From assembly GCA_018902385.1 (NCBI GenBank), contig JABSSW010000004.1, forward strand, positions 372,001 through 436,000: DNA of 64,000 nt, given 5' to 3'. The notes under the pieces are model-generated. The model did no database searches, was not told the origin of the DNA, and saw only the letters and a program-made list of their open reading frames with translations. Both the position numbers and the translations under genes were made by a program. Origin of the DNA: Physcia stellaris (lineage: Eukaryota; Ascomycota; Lecanoromycetes; Caliciales; Physciaceae). Shown here piece after piece: positions 23,153-34,363 of the stretch; the first letter of the stretch is position 1; each line of letters starts with the position of its first letter.

Positions 23153-25834
23153 TTGCACGAAAATATAAACACTTCCGTACCGCAACGCCAGCAGCGTCAA
23201 CATCGACCAGCTCACCAGCCTCCTTCATCCCGCACCTCGAGCTCACCGGGGAGTACACGTATACTTAGACGGACCCCAAGACTAGAGCAGCAGCGTACTC
23301 GACGTATCCGCACCTCGCCTTTCGTAGCCGTAACCCCACGCAGCCCAACTCGACGTCCCGTTGATCCAACCCCCGAGACTCTTTCGAGCGCAGGCGACGG
23401 ATCAACAACACCACGTGCGACATCACGAGGGTCTACACAGTCGGCGTTCTGGCCGCGGAGAACTACACGTATATCGAAGCGTACAGCTGCTGCAATCCTT
23501 TACGCTTTGGAAGAATTCCTCCGAAAGCCAAACGAGTTCACGCCAGATTATATTGAGGAGAACGCCTCGATGTCAGACTTGCTGGGTGGACCTAGCTCGG
23601 CTGGTGTCGGCAATGGACGAGCACACAATGGAGGTGCAACATCCGGGCCGGTCCCTGTGCCTCAACCACATTACCGAGTCAGTGGGGTTCGAACACCTAC
23701 AGATATTATGAAGACACGGCAAGAACGAGAAGCTAGGAAAAGAGCTGCAGAGAGTGAGTCCAGACAGAGAGCGCGCACCGAGGAACAGTCAAGGCCTCAA
23801 CAAGAAGGACCAGCCGGCACCGAGAGGCGAGACGACTCTGCTGGCGTTGCACCCATAGAATCAAAACGAAGGTCTGGGGATCCTACTAGTACGAGGAGGT
23901 CTGGAGAACGGACCACGACAGACAGGAGATCCGGAGAACGGAGGAGCGGCGGTGAACCTAAAATCATCAATCAGCCGCAAGAATATAAGAGTACTGCCAT
24001 CGGACCGGCAACCGAACAATCCAACACAGCCAACGTTACCAGTATACCACAATCATCGAGAAGACGAGGGACATCACTATCGCAAGACCAGCCCAGACCT
24101 GTTCAACCCAGCAACCGAGCTACTTCGGCGACCCATAATACCCAGCAGCAGCAACCACAGACAAGGAACACTTCGACCGCTCCCATGGATTCTCGTTCTC
24201 AGCCGAACCCCTCAGCAAGCAACATACCACAATCTCAACCTCAACCTCAAGGCACCCAAGAAGCCAACGGAGGCACTTCGCAGCAACGAGGCACTACATC
24301 TTCGTTTCCCCATGCCTTCGAGAGATGGGAGACGTTGTCATCCCATTGGGAGGGTTTGACATCGTACTGGATCCGACGCCTGCAAAACAACAGCGATGAA
24401 ATGAACCGCGAACCACTCAATCAGCAGATGGCGCGTCAAGTAACCGATTTGTCCGCTGCTGGCGCGAACCTTTTCCATGCTGTTGTTGAGCTTCAACGGC
24501 TACGCGCATCGTCTGAGCGCAAGTTTCAGCGTTGGTTCTTCGACACGCGAGCAGAACAGGAGCGTGCTAGGGAAGTGCAGGCCCGCCTAGAGAACGAGCT
24601 GCGGAATGAGAGGCAAGCACGCGCTGAGGCTGTTGCTGAACTCAACAAGCCAAAGGCAGATCAATATGCCGCGTATCAAGATCAAAGTGTTATAGACCAG
24701 ATGTTGAAAGACGTTAAAGCTAAGGACATGGAGGTTAAGGAAATGAGACGGGAGCTGCAAATTTCCAAAGAAGAAGCACGGAGAGCTTGGGAGGAACTTG
24801 GCCGGAGGGAGCAGGAAGAGCGAGATCGGACAACATCGCTTCGAGCCGGAGAGCCGACGCTGGTAGGTGGTGTTCAAGTGGTGCCTATGCTTCAAGGGGC
24901 TCCAAGCCGACAAGCCAGCGCCAATCGACCCTCTACCAGAGACGGACCCCTTCCATCTGCACCCTCGGCTTTGTCTGGCCCACAAAGCGTAGAAAGCCCC
25001 CTTGATGAGCCAGGAGTAACTCACTACGATCCAGCAAGGTCTGAGACAGATACCGATCCCTTCACGGAAAATGGGCGCGCAGGCCAGCAGCCTGCTCATG
25101 CTCCCACTCCTCAACAGCAGACTTCGAATGGATCTAGTGCAGCGGTTCAAGCAGCTAGATCCGCATCGTACCCTACTCAACAACCGGTCAATTCTGTTCA
25201 ACCTCAGCCAACTCCTTCTACTTCTGCTGGAGGTGGGACGTATCTCCGTTATGGTCCTGGTGGCGCTACTTCTCAACCACTCGGATCCTCGTTCTACCAG
25301 CATCAAGGTTCATCACTATTGCCGGAAGCGGAGCAGGTGCGGACTACGGAGCCAGATGACCGGTCTTTTGTGCCTTCGAACGATGACACGTTCAGCGAAG
25401 AAGAATTTGAATATGATGGTAACGGCAACGTCCGCCGGGATGCCCAAGGTAACCCCATTGTTTATGGACGTGGCGCTGGATCCGAGGATAGTGATGAGGA
25501 CGACGTCCAAGATCAGTTGGACCGCGAGCGCATGTACAGTGAGCGCTATGGCTCAGGACTGAGCGGCGTAGAGTACGGTAGTGGGCCTACGTCTACAGCT
25601 GGCCCTCGTGGACAGTCTGGCAGGACATCAGCGCAGGTCTACGGCGGACCTCTTGGTCAGGAAGGCTCAACTGCCCCAGTGGACTACAGTGGTAGTGCTT
25701 ACGGAAGTGGGATCGGGTGGGAGGCCGTACCAAGGCATCACCATCCTACAAGACTGAGCGATGTTTTAGAAGAGGACGAAAGGAGCCGAACGAGCCTGAG
25801 CAGAGCTAGTCAGACTAGCCGAGGGCTGCGCTGA
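23153..25834 (+). CDS. Unknown large disordered protein with a central coiled coil; true start not resolved
   Basis: One frame is open from 23060 to a TGA at 25832-25834. No in-frame ATG occurs before 23570 (MSDLLGG), yet the preceding residues look coding, with a conserved-looking helical segment (RISKRTAAAILYALEEFLRK). The start is therefore probably on a spliced upstream exon; 23153 is only a lower bound. After the helical segment come a long Arg/Ser/Gln/Pro-rich region with RRSGERR-type repeats and then a Trp-containing helix (FERWETLSSHWEGLTSYW). A coiled coil follows (about 24520-24830, REVQARLENELRNERQARAE). The C-terminal third is acidic/Gly-rich, with DDTFSEEEFEYDGNGN. I have seen similar uncharacterised ascomycete proteins but know no function. 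Confidence 0.7.
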   Translation: MHENINTSVPQRQQRQHRPAHQPPSSRTSSSPGSTRILRRTPRLEQQRTRRIRTSPFVAVTPRSPTRRPVDPTPETLSSAGDGSTTPRATSRGSTQSAFWPRRTTRISKRTAAAILYALEEFLRKPNEFTPDYIEENASMSDLLGGPSSAGVGNGRAHNGGATSGPVPVPQPHYRVSGVRTPTDIMKTRQEREARKRAAESESRQRARTEEQSRPQQEGPAGTERRDDSAGVAPIESKRRSGDPTSTRRSGERTTTDRRSGERRSGGEPKIINQPQEYKSTAIGPATEQSNTANVTSIPQSSRRRGTSLSQDQPRPVQPSNRATSATHNTQQQQPQTRNTSTAPMDSRSQPNPSASNIPQSQPQPQGTQEANGGTSQQRGTTSSFPHAFERWETLSSHWEGLTSYWIRRLQNNSDEMNREPLNQQMARQVTDLSAAGANLFHAVVELQRLRASSERKFQRWFFDTRAEQERAREVQARLENELRNERQARAEAVAELNKPKADQYAAYQDQSVIDQMLKDVKAKDMEVKEMRRELQISKEEARRAWEELGRREQEERDRTTSLRAGEPTLVGGVQVVPMLQGAPSRQASANRPSTRDGPLPSAPSALSGPQSVESPLDEPGVTHYDPARSETDTDPFTENGRAGQQPAHAPTPQQQTSNGSSAAVQAARSASYPTQQPVNSVQPQPTPSTSAGGGTYLRYGPGGATSQPLGSSFYQHQGSSLLPEAEQVRTTEPDDRSFVPSNDDTFSEEEFEYDGNGNVRRDAQGNPIVYGRGAGSEDSDEDDVQDQLDRERMYSERYGSGLSGVEYGSGPTSTAGPRGQSGRTSAQVYGGPLGQEGSTAPVDYSGSAYGSGIGWEAVPRHHHPTRLSDVLEEDERSRTSLSRASQTSRGLR

Positions 25835-26369
25835 CTGAGACATCTGCTGTGAAGATATTTGAGCATGGGATTTGAAGGGATATGGCTGGCTACATGATGA
25901 CCGCTATTGATCTTGTCAAATTGTCTAGCGTTCTGGCGGGGCGTCCTGACGAATCTCTTTTTTCTAGCATGGCGTGGGGCATGCTTTTGCAAGAATGGTG
26001 TAATCTGAGGGCGGTCTTTTGATATTACAAAAGTTGACTCTGTACGAGTAAGTAGGAGAGATAGTGCGAAGAAGCAAGAGACTTCATCTGAACCACGACA
26101 TCCTAATCTGTTCCTTCAAAATAGACGTGCGGAACGTGATAGGGCTGACGAACGAACATGTCGCGTATCTACATATCTCGACAGAACTATCGAATTAATC
26201 GAGAGGGTAATAATATTAATATATCTCAGCCTTGAGCCCGTCAGTTTCTGCGAGAAATGCCCTCATCTAGCTTAGTCTTTATTCCTCACACGCTAAACCC
26301 GTCTAAGTCGCTGTGTATCAAAAAATTCTCTCCGGGTCAAGTTCGATCATGCACATCTAGACAAACAAG
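25835..26369. other. Intergenic, 0.5 kb
   Basis: 3' region of the disordered-protein gene and promoter of SCO1. A/T-rich around 26190-26230; nothing else is seen. Confidence 0.5.
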
Positions 26370-27571
26370 ATGTTATCATTCCTCTGCCCCCGAGCCCTCA
26401 CTTCACCCTCGCCACTGTCATTTGCTAGTCGTACACCCAAACGGCTTATACCAACTACTCGATGCCTCCATCAACGCGCCGTCCCCTCTCGCCCTTTGAG
26501 CACCACCTCGCGACGCCCAGCATACAAAACCATCCAGGAGCTCAGATCTCATGCTCGCTCGGGCGTAAGTTTGACATCAGTTCACAGTCTCACTCTGCTC
26601 TCGCTGGAAGTTACACACAAGGCCCCACGACTAATTTTGGTAACCCTATAGCCATTTTCCGCCCGCGCCGCGGTCCTCTTCCTCGCCGCTGGCTTTGGCA
26701 TGATCTTCTACTTCCGATATGAGAAAGCTCGAGTGGAACGGGCACGCGTCGCGGAGATGTCGAAAGGCGCAGGCAGGCCGAAGGTTGGGGGGGAATTCAA
26801 GCTCGTGGATCATGAGGGGCGGCCGTTTGGGGATGGGGATATGAAGGGGGGCTTTTCGCTGGTGAGTGCAATTCTCTCTGCAGCCCTTCAGTTTAAGAGG
26901 AGTACACATGAATCAAAATAACGACGCTGGATCGCACATTTCGGCATTCCTGAACGGAAGGCTGACATGGATGAAGGTCTATTTCGGCTTCACCCACTGC
27001 CCCGACATCTGCCCCGAAGAACTCGACAAAATGGCCCGCATGATCGACCTCGTCTCTCCCTCCCCCTCCACAAACCCCGTCCTCCCTTCCTCCACCACCG
27101 CACCGACCCCCTCCATCGGCCCCATAACCCCCGCCTACCCCTCCCCCAACCTCCCTCCTCCCCCTCTTCATAACCTGCGACCCTGCGCGCGACACGCCCT
27201 CGGTGCTCAAAGCCTACCTCGCGGAATTCCACCCCTCGATCGTAGGCCTGACGGGCTCCTGGCAGCAGGTCAAGGACGTGTGCAAGAAATATAGGGTTTA
27301 TTTCAGTACGCCTGAGGGGGTGAAGCCCGGGATGGATTATTTGGTGGATCATAGTATTTATTTTTATTTGATGGGTGAGTGTTTCTTTTGCCTCCATGTT
27401 TACTCGCTTGGGTAGAGTGGGGAGATGGGGTGGTGAGAAGGGGTGCTGATGTCCACAGATCCCGACGGCGACTTCGTGGAAGCGATAGGGAGGCAACATA
27501 GTCCTGAGGCGGCGGCGAGGATTATTAAGGAGCATATGGGTGATTGGAAGGGTGGGGTTAAAAAGAACTAA
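26370..27571 (+). CDS. SCO1: Mitochondrial copper chaperone SCO1/SenC, with an apparent frame error
   Basis: Exons 26370-26564, 26652-26861, 26977-27374 and 27459-27571. Residues 1-65 form an Arg/Ser-rich mitochondrial presequence ([20 protein letters not shown]). Residues 66-85 are a single membrane anchor ([16 protein letters not shown]). The thioredoxin-like SCO domain follows with the copper-binding [12 protein letters not shown] (Cys ~143 and ~147) and the distal His in [16 protein letters not shown]1 inserts copper into the CuA site of cytochrome c oxidase subunit 2 in the intermembrane space. Between IDLV (about 27050) and FITCDPARD (about 27165) the frame changes by +1 or -2. The interval is almost pure C/T with no AG, so no intron can explain it. 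It also looks longer than in typical orthologues. A base error in a C run is most likely. Confidence 0.9.
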
Positions 27572-28179
27572 GACTCCTCATGAAAAAAAAAACTGTATCA
27601 TATAAGCAAAAAGGAAGTCATACTCTCTCTTCCAGCGTTTCTACCCAGCGCGTTTCGAGCTTGATGTTTTATCTGGAGAAACACACCCGTGAAGGGACCG
27701 AGATCTTCTTTTCTCCGAGTGTGTTTGGAGTTTAGCGCGTTTTGGAGGTAGGGCCTCGCGGATGGGATGATAGCTTTCACAGGTTCAGGATTTCACGATT
27801 CCATGGACAGGGTCTGACGGTCGAGAAGAGATATGGAAACCTGCTAAAGCAAGATGATGATGTGCTCTGATTGATGATAACGTGGACAGACAATATGGAA
27901 ACCGGACAGCGCTGTTTGATTGATGGATCGCACAAGGACACGTCTATGTGTGGACAGGTCGTTGCCTGCGGACGCAGCAAACTCGGCGAATGGGAGTTCG
28001 CGAGGTCGCAAACGCATAGAAAACCGTAGTAGACAGAGAAGCGGAACGGAATAGCAAATTCGAATCCCGGATTAAACGAATGTGAGGTATATCTACAAAC
28101 AAGCCCCCTCATACCCCATCCCCTTCCCCCACCTCCCCTCTCCCAACCCAAGTCCAAACTCAATCTCAAAACCCACCCC
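27572..28179. other. Intergenic, 0.6 kb, between convergent genes
   Basis: Includes an A9 run at 27583-27591 downstream of the SCO1 stop and a C-rich tract at 28100-28180. No gene is seen. Confidence 0.5.
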
Positions 28180-29498
28180 TCACCTCCTCCCAGTCCGCGT
28201 ACCAATACTCCTCGCAATCCCACGCCAAAGCGGTTTCCCCCCCGCCCCACCGAGATAGAAATCGACCGGATCCTCATCCATCCCCCACGCCAACGAGCTC
28301 ACGGCGCTGTGATAGCTCTGATCGCTCGTATCCCTGCTGTGCAGCTGTCCTCTCTCCCTCTCCCTTTCCCTGTCACTTCCATGGCTAGCGGAGTAGACGG
28401 ACACGGCACTGTTCCACTCGCGCTCGACCTCGTCGAAGGAGCTGTCCGGTGTGTGCGGCGACTCGGGGGAGACGGGGTCTTCGTCGATGGAAGGGGTGGA
28501 GGGCAAGGCGGGAGGAGGCGTTTCGATGGGGGACTCGTACATCCTTGGGTCGTAGATCGGCCAGCCGTCTTCGTCGACGGGCCATCCATCGTCGTTGTCG
28601 TCCGAGACGGTGGGGCTGGTTTGGTGTTGTTGGGAGGCGCGCATGGGGTTGAAATCCTCTACTGCCTGCATCGCTTCTTGGAACAGAGGCGATCGACGCT
28701 CCTGGTCGACGACGAGGCTGCGGAACTGGATCTGGATCGGGGAGAGGCCGTCGTCGTCGGTGAGTGGGTTGTGGGGTGAGGATAGATCTGGTGTTAGTGG
28801 GGGGTGGTTTCGGAGTAGATGCTTGGAGATGGCTGGCGGTGGGTGCTGTCCCTTGCGGCATACTGAGGAGGGGAGGGCTGGGTGTCTTGGGGTCGGTGGT
28901 CGGTTACGAGCCACATCTGTTCGTCTGGGAGCCAGACCATTTGGGAAGCTGTCGGTGTGCTGCCTCGGGCTGAGTGTGGCAGGGTCAGCGTGAGTTGTGG
29001 TGCGGATGCCACGTTTCGTCTTTGCTGGATTGGATGCCTATGGACAGTGGTAGAGTCTTCACTTCGTGATTTCTTTAGCCTTTGGAGTATGCATCGAGAT
29101 TGTGCATCGGCTCGTGACCTGGATGGCCTTGGCTTGCAAAGCTTTCTTGGTGGGAGAGGTGGAAGTGGTTTTAGGGTATAACTTCGAGGTAAAGGACGTA
29201 TCACTGGGTCTTCTGGCGGATCGTAAAATGACCTCTCGTATGTAGTATGTCTTTGGGTTGGGAAACCGAAGTCGAAGGTCTCGGTAGTCTCAGCTGGGAA
29301 ATTGAAATCAGTTGTTGGATGGGGGCCAGTGTGCCTTTGAGACTGAAAGTCCTGGGTCTGAAATCGAGACTCTGTAGGAGAAGGTCGGTAGTATTCTGTG
29401 TGAATATATGATGGAGAGTCCATCGATTCGAATTGGAAGTCACTAGTCGGAGACGTTGCAAAGAGGGAGAGGTCCACCAAATCTTCGTGCATGGCCAT
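28180..29498 (-). CDS. Unknown disordered protein, with an apparent -1 frame error
   Basis: Translation from the ATG at 29498 (MAMHEDLVDLSLFATSPTSD) runs to about 28800. There the frame reaches SIYSETTP and then a stop, while the overlapping frame continues naturally as PLTPDLSSPHNPLTDDDGLS down to 28180. The switch coincides with six consecutive G on the plus strand at 28799-28804. One more base restores a single frame of about 435 aa. The N-terminal half is Pro/Ser/Arg-rich (RPLPRSYTLKPLPPLPPRK). The C-terminal half has a Trp-Pro repeat (DDGWPVDEDGWPIYDPRMYE) and ends in a basic Gly-rich tail. I do not recognise a family; no catalytic or membrane features are visible. Confidence 0.65.
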
Positions 29499-32400
29499 TG
29501 TTACAACAGTTTGATTATTACGAGAGACACATTACATGTAGGGTAGACAAGGAAATATATCGATGATCTGAAAATAGGTCAAAATGAAAGAAGACGGTGC
29601 AGCAGCAGGTTAAGATGGATTTCAAGCAAAAGCAATGGGCAGGGTCAGACAAGGCAAAGAACTTCAGGAATGTGAAAGGATCGATAATCCTTTTACAACA
29701 AGCACCGAAGCTGGAGATGCTACTCTCTGACTGGGATCATGCGGCGTGGCTGTTGTAGGCCAGCATATCCGCCATTGAGAGGCGGAGTAGACCTCGAAGC
29801 AGTGTTGGTGGTTCCGGGAAAAGGGTCATTTTACCGGCTATGAAGACCGAGGAAGAAGGTGTTTCATCCATATGCTCGGATTAGATATCTTGCTCGGCGT
29901 TCGCAAGACTTTCACTGGCAGAGATCTTTTGCTTAGATGGTTGCTCCGACATGATCGAGGTAAATCGTCGCCCACCTCCTCGATAGATCTGCGTTACCGA
30001 GGAACTTCCCAATTGGGAAACCAATCGGGACAAGGCGCGCTAGTATGGAGCCATCCATTCGAAGCCATCACACACCCCGACTACAGCACTAGACGACTAC
30101 TATGCACATCTTACACATCTTACACACTTTCCAAGCCTTGTTCGATGCACAACCCCCCCACTCATGTATGGGGCGAATCAGGCGTCCTATTCGTAAAGGC
30201 GGAGCATCACAAAGGAAGATTGGTGGTCGACTACTCGTCATGCGGGCAAACGAGTTCAGAGGACCACCAGCGACTGCAGTCTGTTGATGCAATGCCTTTC
30301 TATTCGGTCAAGCGATTATCTTCTTTGTCAGTGATTCGATGCATTGGTTGAACCCGAGGTTCTGTCACCAGTAAGATGTCTGGGCTGTGCAACAGCATCA
30401 ATAGCGTGGCTCAGCCTCCCAACTTGTTGTAGTACTACTGATCGAGAGCACCAAATCCATCCAAGATCGGCCAAGAGGCGGGCCATTCACTACAGAATTC
30501 CCAGGATATGCCCGCCTTGGTCTTGGATTTTGCGACGTCTAAAATGGAGGCATCATGATCAAGTTGGAAGATTGAGTCTCGGGGTGCAAATTATTTGGAC
30601 ACCAGCCTTCGAAATCGCACCGAAGACGAGTGTGTTGTTCATTGTTATTATTACTTCCTAGAGGCGCATTGGATGTCATGCGATTGTTGTGCCAGTTTAC
30701 AATGCAGCCTATGGCGACTTTCGTAGGTAATACGCTGTCGCTCACTGCCTCAAAGCACCTTATCCAGTAGCATGGACCACCGGAAACTTTTTTGACCCCA
30801 ACAATATCTGCTACTAACGATATATACCGCAGCGGAAGAACTTTCTAATCCAAACCCTCTGCAGCCGTGCCGAAGTTTGCGAAACCTCGCAATTGCTTCT
30901 GGCGCGACGGCATATTTTCCATGTTTCGCCTCACATGGTGCGGGTCTACTGCAGGTTCTCTCTCTGACGTCCCAAACCTAGCCGAACAAAACGTGTGGCA
31001 CGCTAAAGAACGTGGCAAACCTTTGGAACGACACTTAATACCTCACTGTTGGTGATCAGTGGACACATCGACGTATATGTCGGATATGGCCGTCCGTTCT
31101 CGCCGTTGGCTGATGGAAAGAGGTGCATGCAAAGCAGTAGACAGGGGAGACAGCTGTACGAGCCACATGGCCACCGAAGGCTAAAGTAGAAGAATTAGGA
31201 TATATTAGTGATTGCATAGTCTCGCGGTATAGGAACAAGATCAGGAAGAATCACAAACCCAGTGATCGTGACATGCAATGCGGTCTCCATGATCTAGTAG
31301 GAAGTGATGCAAACACTAGGCGCACCATCAGACAAAAGTGTCTTCGACGTGGGACTGAATCAGAAAAGAAAAAGGCTCGCTCTTGTCACCTGCTTGCGTC
31401 TTTCTGTCAAAAGATGCCTTGGTCTTACAAAATAGAGAGCGTGCACAATCGTGGCAGAGGTTCTATGTAGACATCGGATGCCGCATTGCCTCATGCCAGT
31501 CGTGGGGTCTGTGGCGAGATCAGCGCAACTGTGCTGTCCATGAGAATCTGTTTCAAGGCTTGTTGTCACCTGGGCCGATGCCTTTTTGGTGGTCTAGAAA
31601 GCGCCCGAAGGGAAGCCATGGACGGTATCGCTGTGAAACTACATTGCCAAGGCTAAGAGCCTGCCTCCGGAGGTCATCTTGTTGACGTGATCATTCGACA
31701 TGTTATGAAGTGTCCAGATTCCTAGGCGGCGAAATCAACGATTGGAGAAGCCACTGATCAATAAATCTGGATCACACTGGTCGTGTACTCGTACGCCTCA
31801 GCTTCGTCTCTTGACCTGAATTTGAGCTTTAGCGAGTCTTTTGTCGAAGAAGAGCGACAGTAGGTTGTCTTTCTGAATAGTTGTCGCCATTGAATGTCCC
31901 AATAGAGCGAAAGTATTTAGGTAATGGAAGGGTACGCTCAGAGAAGAGACAGTTCTCTCCGCCTGGCAAGTGGTGCTTGGCATGAATAAGAGAAAAATAT
32001 CAGTCGATTGACAAAATTGAGATTGGCTTAACGGAAGAATGATGAAATAGATGGAGACCTGACCTAGGTCTGGGTACGCATCGAGGATCAGGGAGGCAAG
32101 ATAGGGTTTCTGCCTCCTTTGAACGTCACCGATGGCATTGATACTTAATTATCTACACCGATGAATCTGAACAGTCCGAATGCAGGGTCAAATAGAAGCA
32201 GCTGTGACTTGCAACAGCTAAAGCAACCTTTAATCGGTGCATCGACCCCCCAGAAAGGATCAATAATGAGGGTGGAATGCGAAGGAAATGAACAATCTCG
32301 AGAATACAAGCCTTTCCAACTTCAATTCGACTACCAGGGAACGAGGCTGAGATGGTGAGGATTTTTAAGGATGCCTTGAGGTTGCTCCTCGCACGTGTCA

Positions 32401-33289
32401 GTCGCATTGTAACAGCAACAGAAGTACTCCGTACGGGTACCTCTGCCACGACTAACGATGACTCTCAGGTTGAGCAAAGGAAGACTCGAAATTACATCGC
32501 TCTGATGGTTGGAGAGGAGCGGGTAAAGTACAAAATTGTTCAAGGAGGCAGCATCTCGCCGCTCACGGGACGATTGTTTCCGATTGAGGCTTGGCGAGCT
32601 AACCGAGACAGTTTTCATTTACCCCTGAATCCGAAACCACAAGTTTCTGCTTTTGCGCAACCACAAATTCGCGCGTCGACAAGGTTTGCCATGTCTCCTG
32701 CTTGTTGACCCAAATTGTTAGTCTACAACTTGGTCGACTCGACATGACGATTGCATGAGATTGCACAGATCAGGGAAGCCAAGAAGAAAAGCCCAACCCA
32801 ATATCGGCCTTCTCCACTCCGAAGGGAACATCGTGTTTCCGCTTGGGAGGATGACGGTCAAAGGGAAATGAGGGTTTTCTATTTCGATTCGGGGATGCGG
32901 CCAATAACAGAGACTCGGTACCTGCAGCTGCAGCTGTAGTCAGCGTTAGTCGGTCTGGTGCCCCTGTAAGTGGATTTCTCGAGGTGGAGCCAATAGCCAA
33001 TATTCGTGCCTCTCCGTTGGCCGCTTCTAGCTCTCCTTTTCCCGATCAGCAGCTTAATCTTACAGCCGCTATAAGGATGGCTTCTCCCTCGACAGACCAC
33101 GTTTCTCTTTCTCTCCTCCTACCAGCTATCTTCTATTTGCTTAATTCAAGTATCTGCTCTAGTTCGACTTCGGTCATTACACTCTTTACAATCGCTTCAG
33201 TATACACTCTCTTAATTAACTTTCAAACAATTCTCCGTTGTCAACCGAATCTTACCAATTTCAAGTAAATCACCTTCAAAACAATCAAG
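29499..33289. other. Gene-poor region, 3.8 kb
   Basis: No convincing gene on either strand. The open frames are short, overlap on both strands and lack domains. The last 200 bp (33090-33290) form a strongly CT-rich tract directly before the cell-wall protein gene, typical of a highly expressed fungal promoter/leader. Confidence 0.45.
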
Positions 33290-34363
33290 ATGCGTTACTC
33301 AATCGCTGTTACTGCCTTCATGGCCGGTGCCGTCACTGCTGTCCCAGCGTTGCAAGGAGGATATCAGGGTGCCTCGCAAATCTCCGACGGCCAGGTCCAG
33401 GTTCCTACCAGTGCACCTGCCTACGGCTATCAGCCAGAGACCACCCCGGTTCCTGAGGTTCCTTCAACTACCCCGGTCCCTGAGGTCCCTTCGACCACCC
33501 AGCAATCCCCAGAGGAGGTGACAAAGTACAGCACTCAGCACATTACCATCACTAGCTGCCACTCCACTGTCACCAACTGCCCGGCCAGCTCCACCGTCGT
33601 CTCCACCACCTTGGTGCCAATTGTTCCTACCACCCCAGTTGTCCCAACCACCCCAGTTGTCCCAACCACCCCAGTTGTCCCAACCACCCCAGTTGTGGAG
33701 ACCACCCCAGTTGTGGAGACCACCCCCGTGGTTGTGCCCAGCGTTCCCACGACCCCGTGGTCGTCCCGACCACACCCGTTGTGCCTGGTACGTCAGAAGT
33801 TCCTACATCTCCTGCTACCTCTGCACCTGTTGTATCATCTCTCGGCAACTCCCCACTTCCGGCTACATCCCTATCTTCGGAGTCGCAGTGCACACCCGTG
33901 ACCATCTACTCAACGGTTACAGTGTCCCCATCTGCCCCCGTTGTGCCCGTCGTTCCCATCGGAACAGCTCCTTCAGTCCCAGCCGTCGTCCCAGTTGGCA
34001 CTGCGCCCGTTCCAGCCGGAAACACCCCCGTGGTCCCTGTCCCCGTTGAGAGCCAGCCCGGCAACTCTCCCGTTGGCAACACTTCACCAGTTGCGCCATA
34101 CCCAGTTGCCAGCACTCCTCTCAGCCCCATTGGTGCCACTCCAGTCGTCCCAGTGCCGGTCGCATCTGGAACCGCTGTTGGCTCATCCGGAGCGTAAGTC
34201 TACTCTTCCCCTTCTCTGCAAACCATGAACCTAACATATCATCAGCGTCACCGGCCCTCAACCCACCGGCTCCCCCATCTCGTTCACCGGCGCAGCCAGC
34301 ACCGTCCGCAACTCGATGGCCGTCGCCGGTCTCGCTGCCTTCGCTGCCATCTTCCTCGCATAA
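33290..34363 (+). CDS. GPI-anchored-type cell-wall protein with Val-Pro-Thr repeats, apparent -1 frame error
   Basis: Exons 33290-34193 and 34246-34363, with donor GTAAGT and acceptor ATCAG. Residues 1-18 are a signal peptide (MRYSIAVTAFMAGAVTAV). A Thr/Pro/Val-rich stalk follows, with four VPTTPV units and two VETTPV units, plus a short Cys-containing segment (ITSCHSTVTNCPASS). The C terminus ends with Ser/Thr then a hydrophobic tail (SMAVAGLAAFAAIFLA), fitting a GPI attachment signal. The frame must shift by one at the CCCC run 33753-33756: before it reads PSVPTTP, after it VVVPTTPVVPGTS, the same repeat idiom. This is clear evidence of one missing base. The protein should be O-glycosylated and wall-bound. 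The exact role is unknown. Confidence 0.85.
33623..33738 (+). repeat. 18-bp coding tandem repeat in the cell-wall protein
   Basis: Units of CCAGTTGTCCCAACCACC (about four) are followed by two units of CCAGTTGTGGAGACCACC. In frame they encode PVVPTT and PVVETT. The high identity between units suggests recent expansion by slippage or recombination. Confidence 0.85.

Noticed and set aside
32352-32708. Plus-strand frame of 118 codons
   Set aside because: Antisense frames of similar length exist over the same bases and no features are recognisable.
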